A stretch of DNA of 64,000 nucleotides. It comes from Macrolepiota albuminosa (taxonomy: Eukaryota > Basidiomycota > Agaricomycetes > Agaricales > Agaricaceae). The stretch lies in NCBI GenBank assembly GCA_027475525.1, contig JAMWFC010000088.1, positions 1,209,534 through 1,273,533 of the forward strand, written 5' to 3'. Below are positions 33,901-46,052 of this stretch, piece by piece. The notes beneath the pieces were generated by a model. It was not told the DNA's origin and did not search any database. It saw nothing but the letters and a program-made list of their open reading frames with translations. Made by a program: the position numbers and the translations under genes. Every line of letters begins with the position of its first letter. Positions within the stretch are counted from its first letter, which is position 1.

Positions 33901-35696
33901 AGATACCAGTTTGACATCACCTATGTTAAAGGTGAACTCAATAAAGTGGCGGACTGCCTGTCTCGCTACGTTGAGAATGATGTAGTCAGAGAGGCTCATG
34001 AGCCTCACAAGTACGTGCAGGCAGATTGCCACATAGACCCAGACAGGGAGGATCTCCCTCTCCACCAATACCAGGAGATCAGAGAACATGTCTTGGACAT
34101 ACATGCAATGCACAATGATGAACACAGGCGAAGTACTTGCCTCAGGGCACAGCATAAGAAGCGGGACTTAGCTGCCCAGCTGCTCAAGGAGCATGAAGTC
34201 AGGGAACCAGCATCAGCTGGGGAACCTGAGCGCCCCAATCAACCCTTCACTTTGGCTGAAATGCTGGAAGGCAAATTGCCTTTGTCCCAGCCACCTAGCC
34301 TGGGCAACGACAACTTCCGTATGGAAGTGGTGCGGGAGTATGAACATGACTCTCTTTTTGCCAAGATCATCACCAATCCTGACGATCATCCTCAGTTCAG
34401 GCAGGGGCCTGACGGACTGATCACAATGGCAAACTGTCAAGGAGTGGCAGTGGTTTGCCTTTCCTGTACACAAGTGACTGTAACATAGGTACTGGACCAG
34501 GCCCATGCCCTAGTGGGGCACTTTGGTGCTGCACAGACATTGGGATATATCCATAGATGATATTGGTGGCCACGAAGCTGCCCCCTGGAGTTCCGGCTGG
34601 GAAGCTACACCAGCTACCCATGCCGGTAAAATCTTGGGACTCCATTGGAATGGACTTTATAGGTCCCTTTCCCTAGTCTAGAGGATTTGACTACCTCTGG
34701 GTGGTTATATGTCGCATGATGAGCATGGTGCACCTTATACCGGTGCACATGATGCTGATGGCTAAGGAGTTGTCATGAATCTACCTTAGGGAGATTGTTA
34801 GGCTGCATGGGCTGCCTAGTACCATCATAAGCAACTGTGACTCAAAATTCACATCGAAATGGTGGAGGGAGCTCCACAAGATGTTAGGAGCTAGACTCCT
34901 CATGTCGACATCATTCCATCCTCATATGGATGGGCAGACTGAGTGGGCCAACTGCAGTATAGGTCAGATCCTGAGGACAGTTGTCTGCCCTAATCAACAA
35001 GACTGGATGGACTGGTGTCCACTCACTGAGTTTGCAATTAATGCAAGTATTTTGGAGACGACAGGGTACACACCCTTTGAGCTCAATGGAGGGTACTAGC
35101 CCTCCATGCTGCACAAAATTTGTGCAGATGTGGTAGCCCACTGAGGCGTAGTTGAGTTTGCCAGGAAGGCCCTGGAGAATATCGCGGAGGTGCATGACAC
35201 CATCATTGAGATGCGAGTCTTACAGGTGAAAAATGCCAATCACTGTAGGCAAACAGATCTGCCCATATCAGTGGGAGTGTTGGTCTACCTGTCAACATGT
35301 AACCTGAGGCTTCCAAAGGGATGGGCTAGTAAACTATGCCCAAAATGGGTAGGCCCATACTGCATGCTAGACACAGAGCCAAGTACCTCCAACTATGTGC
35401 TGGAGCTGCCTCAGGCATTACAGGAACGACAAATCGTTCCAAAGTTTCATGTGTTGCTGTTGCGACTATATAGCATGTCAGACAATGCGTTATTTCCTAA
35501 TAGAGCAGCCCCAGGCCCCTATGACTTTGGGGCACAAGACAATGATGAATGGTTTGTTGAGTGCATCATAGGGCACTGGTGGACTGAGCAGAATACACAC
35601 TCAAGTTTGAGGTACAATGGTCCCTTGGGGACACAACATGGAAGCCATACTTCCATTGCTCCAAGCTGGCAGCACTTGACTGTTATTTGGAGTTGA
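30933..35696 (+). pseudogene. Element B gag end and pol
   Basis: Continues the gag cut at 19812. Order: zinc knuckle CFACSQLGHYATNC (about 31048); a degenerate protease (LWDSRSIT where DSGS-type is expected, then YDIILGTPFMWHNKV); reverse transcriptase (LCILKKDRTLQTALDACQHN, VYLDDIFIYSDS); RNase H (WLICDASKTGIRAMYGQ, KLEILAILKALLKW); integrase (ALVGHFGAAQTLGYI, FTSKWWRELHKML, DGQTEWANCS); and a C-terminal region (IVPKFHVLLLRLY, WFVECIIGHWW). About ten stops interrupt it; most are TGA at positions where CGA (Arg) is expected. Clearly dead, and older than D1, which it contains. Confidence 0.82.
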
Positions 35697-35846
35697 AGGG
35701 CGTTAAGCACCCACATTAGTTAAGTAAGTGTGCTGGTGCTCAATTTGATCAGCAATGCTGATCGTAGCTTGGCTGAGTTGGTCAGAAACTGTGGCTGAGA
35801 CATGTCTAAAATTTGAAATTTCTTTTTTCCCTTTCTTTCCTCAACC

Positions 35847-37071
35847 ATGGACACATCGCCCATGGACCAGGACATTCAGCAGCAGCAGCACAGCTTGCCT
35901 CTGTACTGGCAACAGGGCCAATGGGCACATCCTTTTCCCCAGTTTACTGCCCCAGCGCACTATCCTGGCATGGGTGGTGTGCCCGTAATGATGCCGTACT
36001 TCCCGGCTTGGATGGGAGCTTGGGGCGCAATGCCCCAGTACAGTGCCTCATATGAGGTGCCCACCAAGAGAGGAAAACTGACCTCCCAGATGGCAAAGAC
36101 TGCCGGCAAGAGCACAGAAGCTCTCAATACCAAACAAAGCAGTAAGTCTCTGGCCAATGCACCAACAAAGAGCCTGGCCAGGCTCTTCTTGTTACAGCGG
36201 CTGGAGATGCTGCACCAACCTGAGCCCAGCTCAGAAGAAGAGTCATGTCCTTGACGTGACAAAGGAAAAGCATGGGCTGTTGAGCCCAGTCTCAACCAGG
36301 ACTTAGTCCTGGCTACCCTCCTTCAATGCCTGGAAGACAATGGGTACGATGTACCTGCAGACTTGTCGTTCCTCCGCAATGCGGAGGCTGTCATCCTCAT
36401 CAGTCAGATGATGGACAATATGGATCACATGCGCACTCAGCGCAGATCTCCTTGCCTTATTGGCTGCTCATAAGCGGCAGACTACATCCCCAAGTTGGGA
36501 CACCGACTCCAGCAAAAGGGCACATCGGCAAGGAGTAGAGGATGTGCCCTCCTGCTTGACTCAGTCAAGCGTTGCCATTCCCAGCCAGAAGGCCGGTCTA
36601 GGGCGGGACATTCTTCCCTATGAAGATGTCCCCCAGCTGATCCAGCACCTCACTAGTGGCGCATCTGAGGTCGCATCCTCATGACCATTATCCATGATAT
36701 CCACCATGCATTCTGGAAAGGAGAGTTCCTGGGGCGTCAGTACGCGCCCCACTGAGGCAAAGGCCTCACAACCCCAAAAAGATTGTTGGAGTAAGAACCC
36801 AAAAGGGCACGCATACGTTAACATGCACTTCCCTGAGAATGCCCCAAAAGAGGCTTCAGAGGCTAACATCCCCTTCTTACCTGCTGTATTGGTAGAGGGC
36901 CCTCCTGCCCAATACCCTCAATGTGTGTGGGCGATGGACCCATGTTTGGAGACGACTGGTCAGGAGAGGCTGCCATCCCCACCCTCCAATGACAAATGGT
37001 ATGTGGAGCCTGAAGAGGCTCATATAGAATCCCTGGTGCTGCACAAAACTGCGGCACAATGTATGGCACGC
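35847..37071 (+). pseudogene. Element B sense accessory ORF, truncated
   Basis: Starts MDTSPMDQDIQQQQHSLPLY and runs open to 36254 through a Gln/Pro/Trp-rich N-terminus (WMGAWGAMPQYSAS). After a TGA at 36252 the frame continues with a helical stretch (LVLATLLQCLEDNGYDVPAD, ILISQMMDNM) like the middle of the element A ORF. Later parts have many stops. It is cut at 37071 by the LTR of element C. No known domain is recognised. Confidence 0.55.
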
Positions 37072-38191
37072 TGATAGGCTTCTACTTGGACTGAGCGCAT
37101 CAAGGTACATTATAGGTTGACTAACACTTGACACACTGGAGACTCTAGCAACCAGCTTGGGCACAGAGCAGCCCTAGCACTGTTGCTCTATGGCAGGACT
37201 TATCTATTTACCTTAAAAATCACCAGTATCAGTTCCTCAGCACACTCCATTCACTTACTTTGAAGACCAAGGAGGCTCAGAACTCATAGCGCTAGCACAA
37301 TGGAGGGAAATTGACTCTGACCAAACCCCGATCAGTACCGAAATGAGTTAGTAATTGGCGCTGTCAATCACTGAGGCACTTCAATCAGAAGTCTAAAGGA
37401 AGCAATGATGATGAGACAGGATACACGCAGACCCGACATTCAAATCTATCAAAAAATGGTACAATGTTTAGCGCTGGGATTAGCGCTCACGGCGTCTGTC
37501 AAGGATTTTCTGACCATACACCGGAATGGCAGGGCCAATTAAATAACATCAAAAAGTGAGCAAACTCGTACCATTTCTTAGTTTTAGAGTCGCCGTTGGT
37601 CACCATCATCCATGTGCTGCAGGTCGCCGTTGACAGGTGACTGTTAGCTACAACCACAAGGAGAGGTGCTAATTGGTAGCACCATCAATGGACTTATTTT
37701 GGAAATACTGTAGCGCATAATATAAAAACTAGCTACATTCCATGTATATAACAACGAATTGTAACCTCTTGAGCACACAGTTACACTTAGTGTTCAAATT
37801 GCGCTAGCTTTCTTTGACTTTGTCACTAAGTCGGGCTGTAACCTCTTGAGCACACAGTTACACTTAGTGTTTAAATTGCACTAGCTTTCTTTGACTTTGT
37901 CACTAAGTCGGGCACTAGCCTCATCTATCCCGTCTTTGTCGTTTATGGTGCCACCTATGGGCACAATATGCTGCACTACTCATCTTTTCTTCAATATCTT
38001 TGTTTAAGCTATGACGCTTACCGTCTGCCAGGTAGCCCCTGAAGCGCTATAATTTAGCACATCGTTTTATCACCTCCACTCAAGCACACCGGGACCCTGT
38101 CAGGACTCCTCACAACTACGCATGCCAAGCGCTGGAGACGGCATTGTACTGCGTATACATCCAGCACACCCAACCACAGTTGATGTCATCA
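37072..38191 (+). repeat. 5' LTR of element C
   Basis: Runs TGATAGGCTTCTAC to GATGTCATCA, 1120 bp, and aligns along its length with the inverted LTRs at 50392-51461 and 57880-58999. It contains a 77-bp-period duplication (37760-37913) with two mismatches. It interrupts the accessory ORF of B; the left flank is cacgc. A matching 3' LTR in the same direction is not in the window. Confidence 0.85.
37760..37913. repeat. 77-bp tandem duplication with two transitions
   Basis: 37760-37836 and 37837-37913 differ only at two places (C/T and G/A). Unlike most of the other 77-bp duplications it is not identical, so it may join two alleles or repeat copies. Confidence 0.85.
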
Positions 38192-38522
38192 TTTTGGAGC
38201 CCACCATGAGGGGTTCTATTAAGGCAGAATTCTGCCAGAAACTCGAGCTCAGTGACAGCGCTGCCTCCTATTGGAGAGCACGTTTGAACAGATTCCCACC
38301 AACTTGCCGCATTTACCAGGCGCACTACTGAGGCAGACTTTAGACCAGGAACTTGAAGCAGCTCCAGATAGCTTGGCCAAAAGCTTCTTCCCATTCTCCT
38401 GACCATTTGAGTACTTAGCAGGTGAAAACCATACACCACTTACTCCTTTAGAAGAGCTGTCTAGATCATTATCACCAGAACCTAGCAACTCAGAACTACT
38501 TGAGCCCGTCCCGACTACGACC
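38192..38522 (+). other. 5' leader of element C with candidate tRNA primer-binding site
   Basis: Right after the LTR comes tttTGGAGCCCACCATG. TGGAGCCCACC (from 38195) has the TGG start expected for pairing with the CCA end of a tRNA, unlike the D family. The tRNA is not identified. The rest of the leader shows no gene. Confidence 0.45.
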
Positions 38523-40180
38523 ATGCCAAGCAAGACTAACACTAACACCACTATTCCTACTACAACATCAATGCCAGCTAATATGGAGCTGGCAAACACT
38601 CCATGCATGCTGCCAAGAAACCACTTCTCATTGCCAAAATAGGACAAAACAAAGCCTTGCGAGCTAACACAGTATTTCTGAGAATTGGAATATTTACTAT
38701 GCAACTGCTGAGTCACTGATAATACACAGATGAAAGAATACGCTGCCAGATACATTTCCTACAATACCACGGAATCCTGGACAGGGGTGGACAAGTTCCA
38801 AGGATTGACCAAGGATGCAGTGCCTAGACAATTTACTTATGATGAATGGAAAAAGGCTATTATTAAACTGTACCCTGGCACTGAAGAGTCCACATGTTAC
38901 ACAGTTTTGGAAATCCAGAAACTGGTATAAGATACCTTTGCAACAGGCATTTATATGCTAGGCACGTTATCTACCTATTATTGAGATTTCCAGCGGATTG
39001 CACAATGGCTAGTATAGAATAGCAAACTCTACAGGAATGAGGAATGGTGCTTGTTTCAACAAGGAATTCCGACATCATTATAGACCTGAATAGCTTGTCG
39101 CTTAGAAATTCTTAAGTCTGACCACCATCTGAGGAACCCTACGATATAGAAGATGTCTTTGATGCAGGTAAATGGATACTTAAAGGCACGGATACTGGCA
39201 TCCCATTTCAGTAACCTTTTAGCACTGATAATGGAGGAAATGTGCCGCCAGTTGTGTTGCCAGCGCCTAGTGCTGCTAACAACCAGGAAAGCTTTGTCAA
39301 GAAGGAGGATCTAGAAAACGCGGTCAACATAGCTGTCGCTAACGTTATGAGCAAGCTAGAAACACTGATCTTGTCCAGCTTGAGCATGCCACGAAGTAAT
39401 ATGCAACCCGGGCTTTGTCACTTCTGTGGCGAGGCAGGACATACAATGACTAGAGGCCGCTGTGCTCTCCTCAAACAGTATCTATGCCAAGGAAGAGCGT
39501 GCTGAGGCGCCGACGGCAAAATAGTCCTACCCTTGGGTGCTAACATCCCTCTGTATCCAGAGCACAGAACTTTCCAGGGACAAATTGATGAGTGGCACCG
39601 ACGTAACCCTGGGAACTTAGCGACAGGCAACCTCAATAGTACGGCAGCAATGGAGGCAGAAGTGACTCCACAACAGGTGCTAATCCATGAAGTACTCCAG
39701 CTTAACGCTGTTAACGAGCGACCCACATTGTCACACAAGGAAAGGATCGAGATGTTAGAAAGGGAATTGAAGTCGCTAAAGAATCAGGTCTTTGACCAGG
39801 TAGAGATCAAAAAGGGCAAGCAACCATTAAAAGACTATAGGCCTGCAGGCGCTACCTTGGAACCGGTGCCAGCAAAACCTCCAAACGCTAGCGCTAATGA
39901 CAACATTCCTGATGCAACTAAAGCACCTGCTATAATAGAACTGCCACTGCACCCTTATTCAGGACTTGCTGGTAACTACGCTCCATCTGTAAATCAAAAC
40001 TTTGGGGCGCCAGACAGACCGGCAGGGGGCTATCAACTAACTGCACCCATCTATGATATGGAAAAATCCAAGCAGGTATTCAATCACATTATGAAGGGTC
40101 AAGTTACGCTATCAGTAGGAGAGCTATGCAGTGTGGCACCAGATGTCAGGAATCAGATGCATACGGCGGTTACCCCTTGA
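38523..40180 (+). pseudogene. Element C gag
   Basis: Begins about MPSKTNTNTTIPTTTSMPAN at 38523. Recognisable blocks are a capsid-like part (MKEYAARYISYNTTESWTGV, KAIIKLYPGTEEST), a coiled segment (EDLENAVNIAVANVMSKLE, 39310) and a zinc-knuckle-like CHFCGEAGHTMTRGRC in which the last Cys is displaced. The frame after 39505 (GKIVLPLGANIPLYPEHRTF, IDEWHRRNPG) is typical of a gag-to-protease linker in a Gypsy family common in mushrooms. Many stops, with frame changes near 38640, 38930 and 39505. Confidence 0.65.
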
Positions 40181-40201
40181 CAAAACGTAGCTAACAACGT
40201 A

Positions 40202-43200
40202 ATGGCAGTGGATGAATGCGACGACGTGCTACCTGGATTTGTGTACATAACAGAGACGGTAGCACTGGAAATCAAAGAAGAGGCTGCGCCACCCAAAGAA
40301 GCTACGTCTATTGACCTGGTCAAAACCTACCTCAAGTCGCTAAGATCTAGCGACAATCCTGCCATCCTCACTGTAGCCCAAGACTCTCATGCGATTCGCT
40401 TAATTATGTTGACAGTTGATGAAAAAAGTGAGATAGAGTCTATTGTGGACAGCGGATCACAAATTATTTCAATGGCAGCCGATGTCGCTAACAAACTAGG
40501 CATCATTTACGACCCAACAATCATTCTTAACATGCAGAGCGCTAACGGCACAATTGATCGATCCTTGGGCATGGCCTGGAACGTGCCATGTGCTATTGGC
40601 GACCTTACATTCTATCTGCAAATTCACATACTTAGATCGCCTACTTATGACCTATTATTAGGAAGACCCTTCAACGTGTTAGCGCGATCAGTAGTCAAGA
40701 CGACATCAGAGGAAGAAACACCGCTAACTATTAGCAATCCTAACTCAGGCATCAGAAGAATGGTACCAACGTTCCCCCAAGGGAAATTCCAGAAGCCAGG
40801 ACCGAGAAAACAACCTTACATTAGCAACGACCCTTGCGAGTGTTTTCTGGCACCATCGAGGAGATGAGTGATGAGGATCATGGAGATGAAGCGCTTATCT
40901 TGGACTATAACTATCAGACTGGGCAAGTAACCTTTATATCACATACCCCATTAGCCTATGAAATTTTAAATTCTTCTTCGTCACTCACTAGCAAAGCTTT
41001 ATCCTACTTATACCTTACTGCATCAGATATTACTGAAAACCTTCCAACAGACACTTATTTTGTTTCTACTCCCGACTCTAAAGAACCTTTGATATCAGGT
41101 TTCACTAGAAACCATGACTCTATTTATAATACGTTCGCTAACAATAGTACCCCTAAGCACAAAGGGGTTCAGGTCAAGAAGAAATATAAGCCCGTAGCAC
41201 TTAAGATGAAACCGGTAGCGAGCGCCATATCCGAGGAATTTCGCATTGAACAAAAAATATTAGGCGACCCTTTAGCTACCCTGCCAAAACTCAACCCAAA
41301 CCCACTACTCTTCAAACCGACAGGACAATTTACAGAAGAACGGAAGGCGCTATTTCTTAGCACCCACAATACCGGCTTTCTCTCGACAGTGGAAATGGAT
41401 GTATTAGTTGACATTATGCAAAAACAGAATGAAGCTTTTGCTTGGGAGGACTCAGAGCGTGGTAAGCTCAGAACTGACTTCTTTCCACCAGTGGTTATAC
41501 CAACAATACCTCACATACCCTGGACCGAGCATAACCAACCCATACCACTGGGCATTGAAGCTGAAGTTTGCCAAATTATTTGCTCTAAGATAGCGGCAGG
41601 AGTTTACGAGCCTTCTAATTCAGCCTACCGATCAAGATGGTTTTGTGTACTAAAGAAAAACAGGAAGCTACATATAGTCCACAGCCTAGAACCGCTAAAC
41701 AAAGTCACAATCCATCATTCAGGGGTACCGCCATTTTCCAATCACGTCGCCGAATCTTTCATGGAATGAATATGTGGTGCTACCCTGGATTTGTACGTTG
41801 GCTATGACGAGTGCTTAATCCATCCTTCCTCTTGCGACTTGACAACATTTCAAACGCCGTTTGGAGCACTACAACTAGTCACACTTCCTATGGGATGGAC
41901 GAACTCGGTACCTATATTCCATGACAATATTATGTTTATTCTACAGCCTGAAATACCCCACCATGTGCTCAGCTTCATAGACAATGTAGGAGTTAAGGGC
42001 CTGAAGGATTGGCGCCTGGTGAATGGCAGGCCCAAAGTGCACCCAGAAAATCCTAATATCCATATGGCCCTATGGGACTTCTTTCAACTAGTTAACTGAG
42101 TGCTCCAGTGCATGAAGTATTGTGGCAGGACGTTTTCAGGGCACAAGCTCGTTCTTTGCGCACCGCAATTTAAAATTTTAGGGCACGTTTGCACACCAGA
42201 AGGCAGAATCCCAGAAGAGAGCCGATTAGTGCTTCTAGAGAAATGGGGGGTCTGTCATAACCTCTCAGAAGTACACACATTCTTGGGCACTGTAGGGGTG
42301 CTGTGCATGTTCATACACCATTTTTTGCATCATGCAAATGCCCTTAATTGCTTAACCTGTTCCAGGGTTCTCTTCAAATTTGGACCCGACCAGATCAATG
42401 CCCAGAAGGACTTAGTAAAGATGCTACAAGAAGTGAAGCTCTTGGGGCCCATTGACTATACTACCACTAATCCCGTTATACTTGCCGTTGACACTTCATA
42501 TATCGCAGTTGGCTTCTTTTTATGTCAGTGTGATGGCACAGATCAAAAAATCAGATGCTACAATTGCTTCGGATCGATTACTCTTAATGACAGAGAATCA
42601 TGCTACAGCCAGCCCAAGCTAGAGTTATATGGCTTGTTTTGATCATTTCAGGTGCTACACATGTACCTTATTGGGGTTCGAAACCTGATTGTTGAAGTCA
42701 ACGTGCGCTATATCAAAGGAATGCTCCAGAATCCTGATATTCAGCCTTTGGCCAGTATGAATTGCTAGGTAGTAGTGATATTAATGTTTCACTTTGAGTT
42801 GGTACACGTCAAAAGCGCGTTTCACGAGCTGGATGGATTATCTAGGCAGCCCAGACAGCTGGAAGATGAAGCGCTAGACAATAGCAACAACGACATATTT
42901 GATGACTGGATTGACCGACTGCATAATTTCATACATATCATTCAGTTGCCTATTCCGGCGCTTCACAAAGACCAGCCAGTCTTAACTTGGCTACACCCTA
43001 TTGTTCCATACTAGCCTCAACCATATCAGGCATCATTAACTTTTTACACGGCCAGTATCTATAACATTGCTAAGCCATCTAATAATCTAAAGATAGTTGA
43101 GGAACCAAGACCCTTGCGAGAAGACAGTCAAAACCTGCCATATTTGGCAGTACCTCAAAGTGCCAAAGCTAAGTCAAAAGATCAGCAAGTTGACCAGGTT

Positions 43201-44544
43201 AGGAAGTGGCTACAGGATTTGCGACGACTATCAGACCTTACGGATACAGAATACGCCACCTTCATTCAATACGCAACAACTTTCTTCATAGTGGAAGATC
43301 AACTTTGGCGACAAAATAGAGATGGCGCCCATAAGCTCGTAATCAAACCAGACAATCAAATTAGGATTCTACACACCATGCACGACGACTTAGGACACCG
43401 AGGACTCTATGCGACGAGGGCGAACCTTTTGGAGTGCTTCTGGTGGCCTCAAGTTAGTGCCAATATTGCATGGTATATTTGCACTTGTCATCTTTGCCAA
43501 ATCCAGCAGACACGTCAGGTTCTTATTCCCCCAACAGTAGCGACTCCAGCGCTGTTATTTGGAAAAATATATATTGACACTATGCACATGCCCAAGTCAG
43601 GATGCTACAAATACATCATCCAAGGAAGGTGTTTCTTGGTACATTGGCCAGAGTTCTGTATGCTCCAATGAGAAAATACCAATGCTATAGCTAAGTGGCT
43701 CTTTGAGGATGTTATTTGCAGATGGGGAGCCCTTCACAAGATCGTTACAGACAATAGAACACCTATAGTCAAGGCGCTTACTTATCTTGCCAAGAAATAC
43801 AACATACAGCACATTTGAGTCTCCGGCTACAATAAACGCACCAACGGAATCATAGAAAGACCCCATTTTGATGTTTGACAGGTATCATTCAAGGCAGTAG
43901 ATGGAGACGAGAGTCGCTGGAGCGAAGTGACTTATTTGGTCTTCTGGTTGGAGCAGGTGACTGTATGGAAAAGGATGGGTTGTTCTCCCTACTACGCAGC
44001 GACCGGCACCCATCCACTTTTCCCAGCCGACATAGTGGAAGCGACTTACTTACAACCACCACCGAACTCAATACTATCCTCTACCAACATGATCGCTAGG
44101 CACGCTATTGACTTACAACGACGCATGGAGGATCTCGAGTGCTTACATGAGGTGGTATTTCAAGCTAGAAGACAGGCCACATTGCAATTTGAGAACGAGC
44201 ATAGCACTACCATCTGTGACTACAACTTTACAGCTGGTGCCTTAGTACTAATGCACAACTCAAAAATAGAAGTTACCCATAACAAAAAGATGCGACCTCG
44301 ATACCTAGGACCCCTCATAGTAGTTTCCCACAATAGGGGAGGTGTCTACGTACTCTGCGAGTTGGACGGCTTAGTCTTGCATCAACCGGTCACGGCGTTC
44401 TGACTCATTCCCTACTTAGCACGTGAACACATTTCTTTACCTTTGTCGGCGCTGGATATTGACATGGCCAAACTTCGAGAACTTGAAGAGACTGAGTTGG
44501 TGGATGATGACGAGACCACTCTGGATGAAGATGAGGAGCAATAA
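40202..44544 (+). pseudogene. Element C protease, RT, RNase H and integrase
   Basis: Order: retropepsin-like (SIVDSGSQIISMAADVANKL, YDLLLGRPFNVLA); a linker; reverse transcriptase (IVHSLEPLNKVTIHHSGVPP, FQTPFGALQLVTLPMGWTNS, FIDNVGVKG in place of the active-site YxDD region); RNase H (ILAVDTSYIAVGFFLCQ); and integrase (HDDLGHRGLYATRANLLECF, HLCQIQQ, IYIDTMHMPKSG, IVTDNRTPIVKA, SGYNKRTNGIIER). It ends with an acidic tail (DDDETTLDEDEEQ). Nine internal stops are seen, seven TGA and two TAG, most where Arg (CGA) or Gln (CAG) is expected. No chromodomain is seen. The downstream antisense gene is typical of this element and of E. Confidence 0.8.
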
Positions 44545-44680
44545 ACGCATACGAAAAACAAGGCACTAGCTGTTAGCGCCCTCCTTGATTGGATTTAGGC
44601 AACATGACAACTATAAAAGAATAAATAAATGGGTGATATTAATACAAAATGGACTAGCAAACCGAGTTTGGCTACAAAAG

Positions 44681-45091
44681 CTACGAAATGGAGGAAGACC
44701 TACGGCGAGGACCCTTGACTCGGTCCTTGTGTTGCCTATAGGCGGAAGGAGTGCTGGAAGGGGGATGCACCGCAGCACAAGGCGGCATGGGAGGAGCGCC
44801 GGGAGGGGGAGGAACCGGAGCACTAGGAGGAGGTGCGGGAGGAGCCCCCGTAGATGGAGCATGGGAAGCGCCTGGAGGAGCGGCGGAAGGAGCAGAGGAT
44901 GAGTACCACCCATCCTCATCTGGGTGGGACCCTAAAGCCGTAAAGGGAATGATCAGGCACGTGAGCACAGCTCTATGAGCGCTGAGGTTAACGAGAGTGG
45001 GCAGGGGGAGCCATGAGAGGCTCTAGAAAGCGTCAAGGAATTAGCAACCTAAGGTCAGGAGAGAAGAGACAGACACTAACCAAACTCCTGG
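44681..45091 (-). pseudogene. Element C antisense gene, 3' part
   Basis: Opposite to pol. The frame from 44968 is Pro/Ala/Ser-rich (GAPPAPPPSAPVPPPPGAPP) and ends RVKGPRRRSSSIS at 44681. Its end resembles that of the E gene at 63124-63912 (FVRGPRRRT) and its GAPPAP units match too. The 5' part lies at 57361-57671, beyond the inserted element D2. Confidence 0.6.
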
Positions 45092-45922
45092 TGTCAGGTT
45101 CCGCTGAGTCGGGGGCTTTCCGGGAAAGCAACGCCCTTACAATGCGGACTTGACCTACGAATACTCGGGTGTCTGGAACTCCGGGGCTAGGACTCCGGGG
45201 TTCAAGACGAGGACAGGGGTAATCCCGGGATAGGGGATTAGAGTCCGGGGGTTTTGGGTTGGAGGTAACTGAGGTTAGAGGGGGTCGAGTCGCGAACCGG
45301 GGGTTCTAAGACGAGACCAAGTTAGTAAATCAAGAGTCGCGAAGTGCGTACCAAAACTTAGAGCACGCGAATACTTAGGCGTGCCAGTCAAAGCGTACCA
45401 ATCAAGGCGTACCAGTCAAGCAAAAGGGCACAACTTAGAGCACGCGAATACTTAGGCGTGCCAGTCAAAGCGTACCAATCAAGGCGTACCAGTCAAGCAA
45501 AAGGGCACGCAAATAACCAAAGTAAAACAAGTAGCAGTGTAGGTAATATCAAGACTAGCGAATACAACAAGGAACTACACTATAAGTACTACGGGACCGG
45601 GTCTCGGGATTCCGGGGTGTCTGTGATGGGTTCCGGGGGTCATTGAGTAGCGGGCAGGGACTGTATACCGGGATCGCGCGTGTGGGGCGCGCGATCAATT
45701 GATGCGGGGGGAGTCGTGATGCGTGATGTGTGATGGCCGGGAACGAGTCGCGTGATCCGATCGTTGATCGGGGCTGATGGCGGCTGATGGCGGTCCTTGA
45801 TGCGCATGATGGCGGTGTCGGCGGTCGTGATGGCGGGGCGTGTCCTGTGGGGTCGGAGGGAGGGTCCCAGATGGTGTTCCGGGGGTGTCCCGGGGTGGGC
45901 CCGGAGGGGAGGGGTCGTGACA
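45092..45922 (-). repeat. 3' LTR of element D2
   Basis: 831 bp, TGTCAGGTTCC to GTCGTGACA on the plus strand. The left flank cctgg (45087-45091) and right flank of the element cccgg (57361-57365) match at four of five positions, a target-site duplication with one C/T change. It includes the 77-bp duplication 45355-45508, the self-primer complement at 45544-45556, and is followed by the polypurine tract at 45923-45940. Confidence 0.88.
45355..45508. repeat. 77-bp perfect tandem duplication in the D2 3' LTR
   Basis: 45355-45431 equals 45432-45508; the D2 5' LTR has a single copy here. Confidence 0.93.
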
Positions 45923-46052
45923 TCACCCCCCCCTCAGCGCCGAGACCCTCTGAGGCGCGCGTAGCCGGTGGTTTGGACCGGGGTTCAACCGTGGGACCTG
46001 GCACCTGACTCGCCACGTATCGAAAAAAAATTTTTTACCGTCAAGTCCAAAC

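Noticed and set aside
31000..44544. Recoding of TGA (selenocysteine or readthrough) in element pol genes
   Set aside because: Comparison of D1 and D2 shows CGA at the matching places, and catalytic residues are lost too, so ordinary decay explains the stops.
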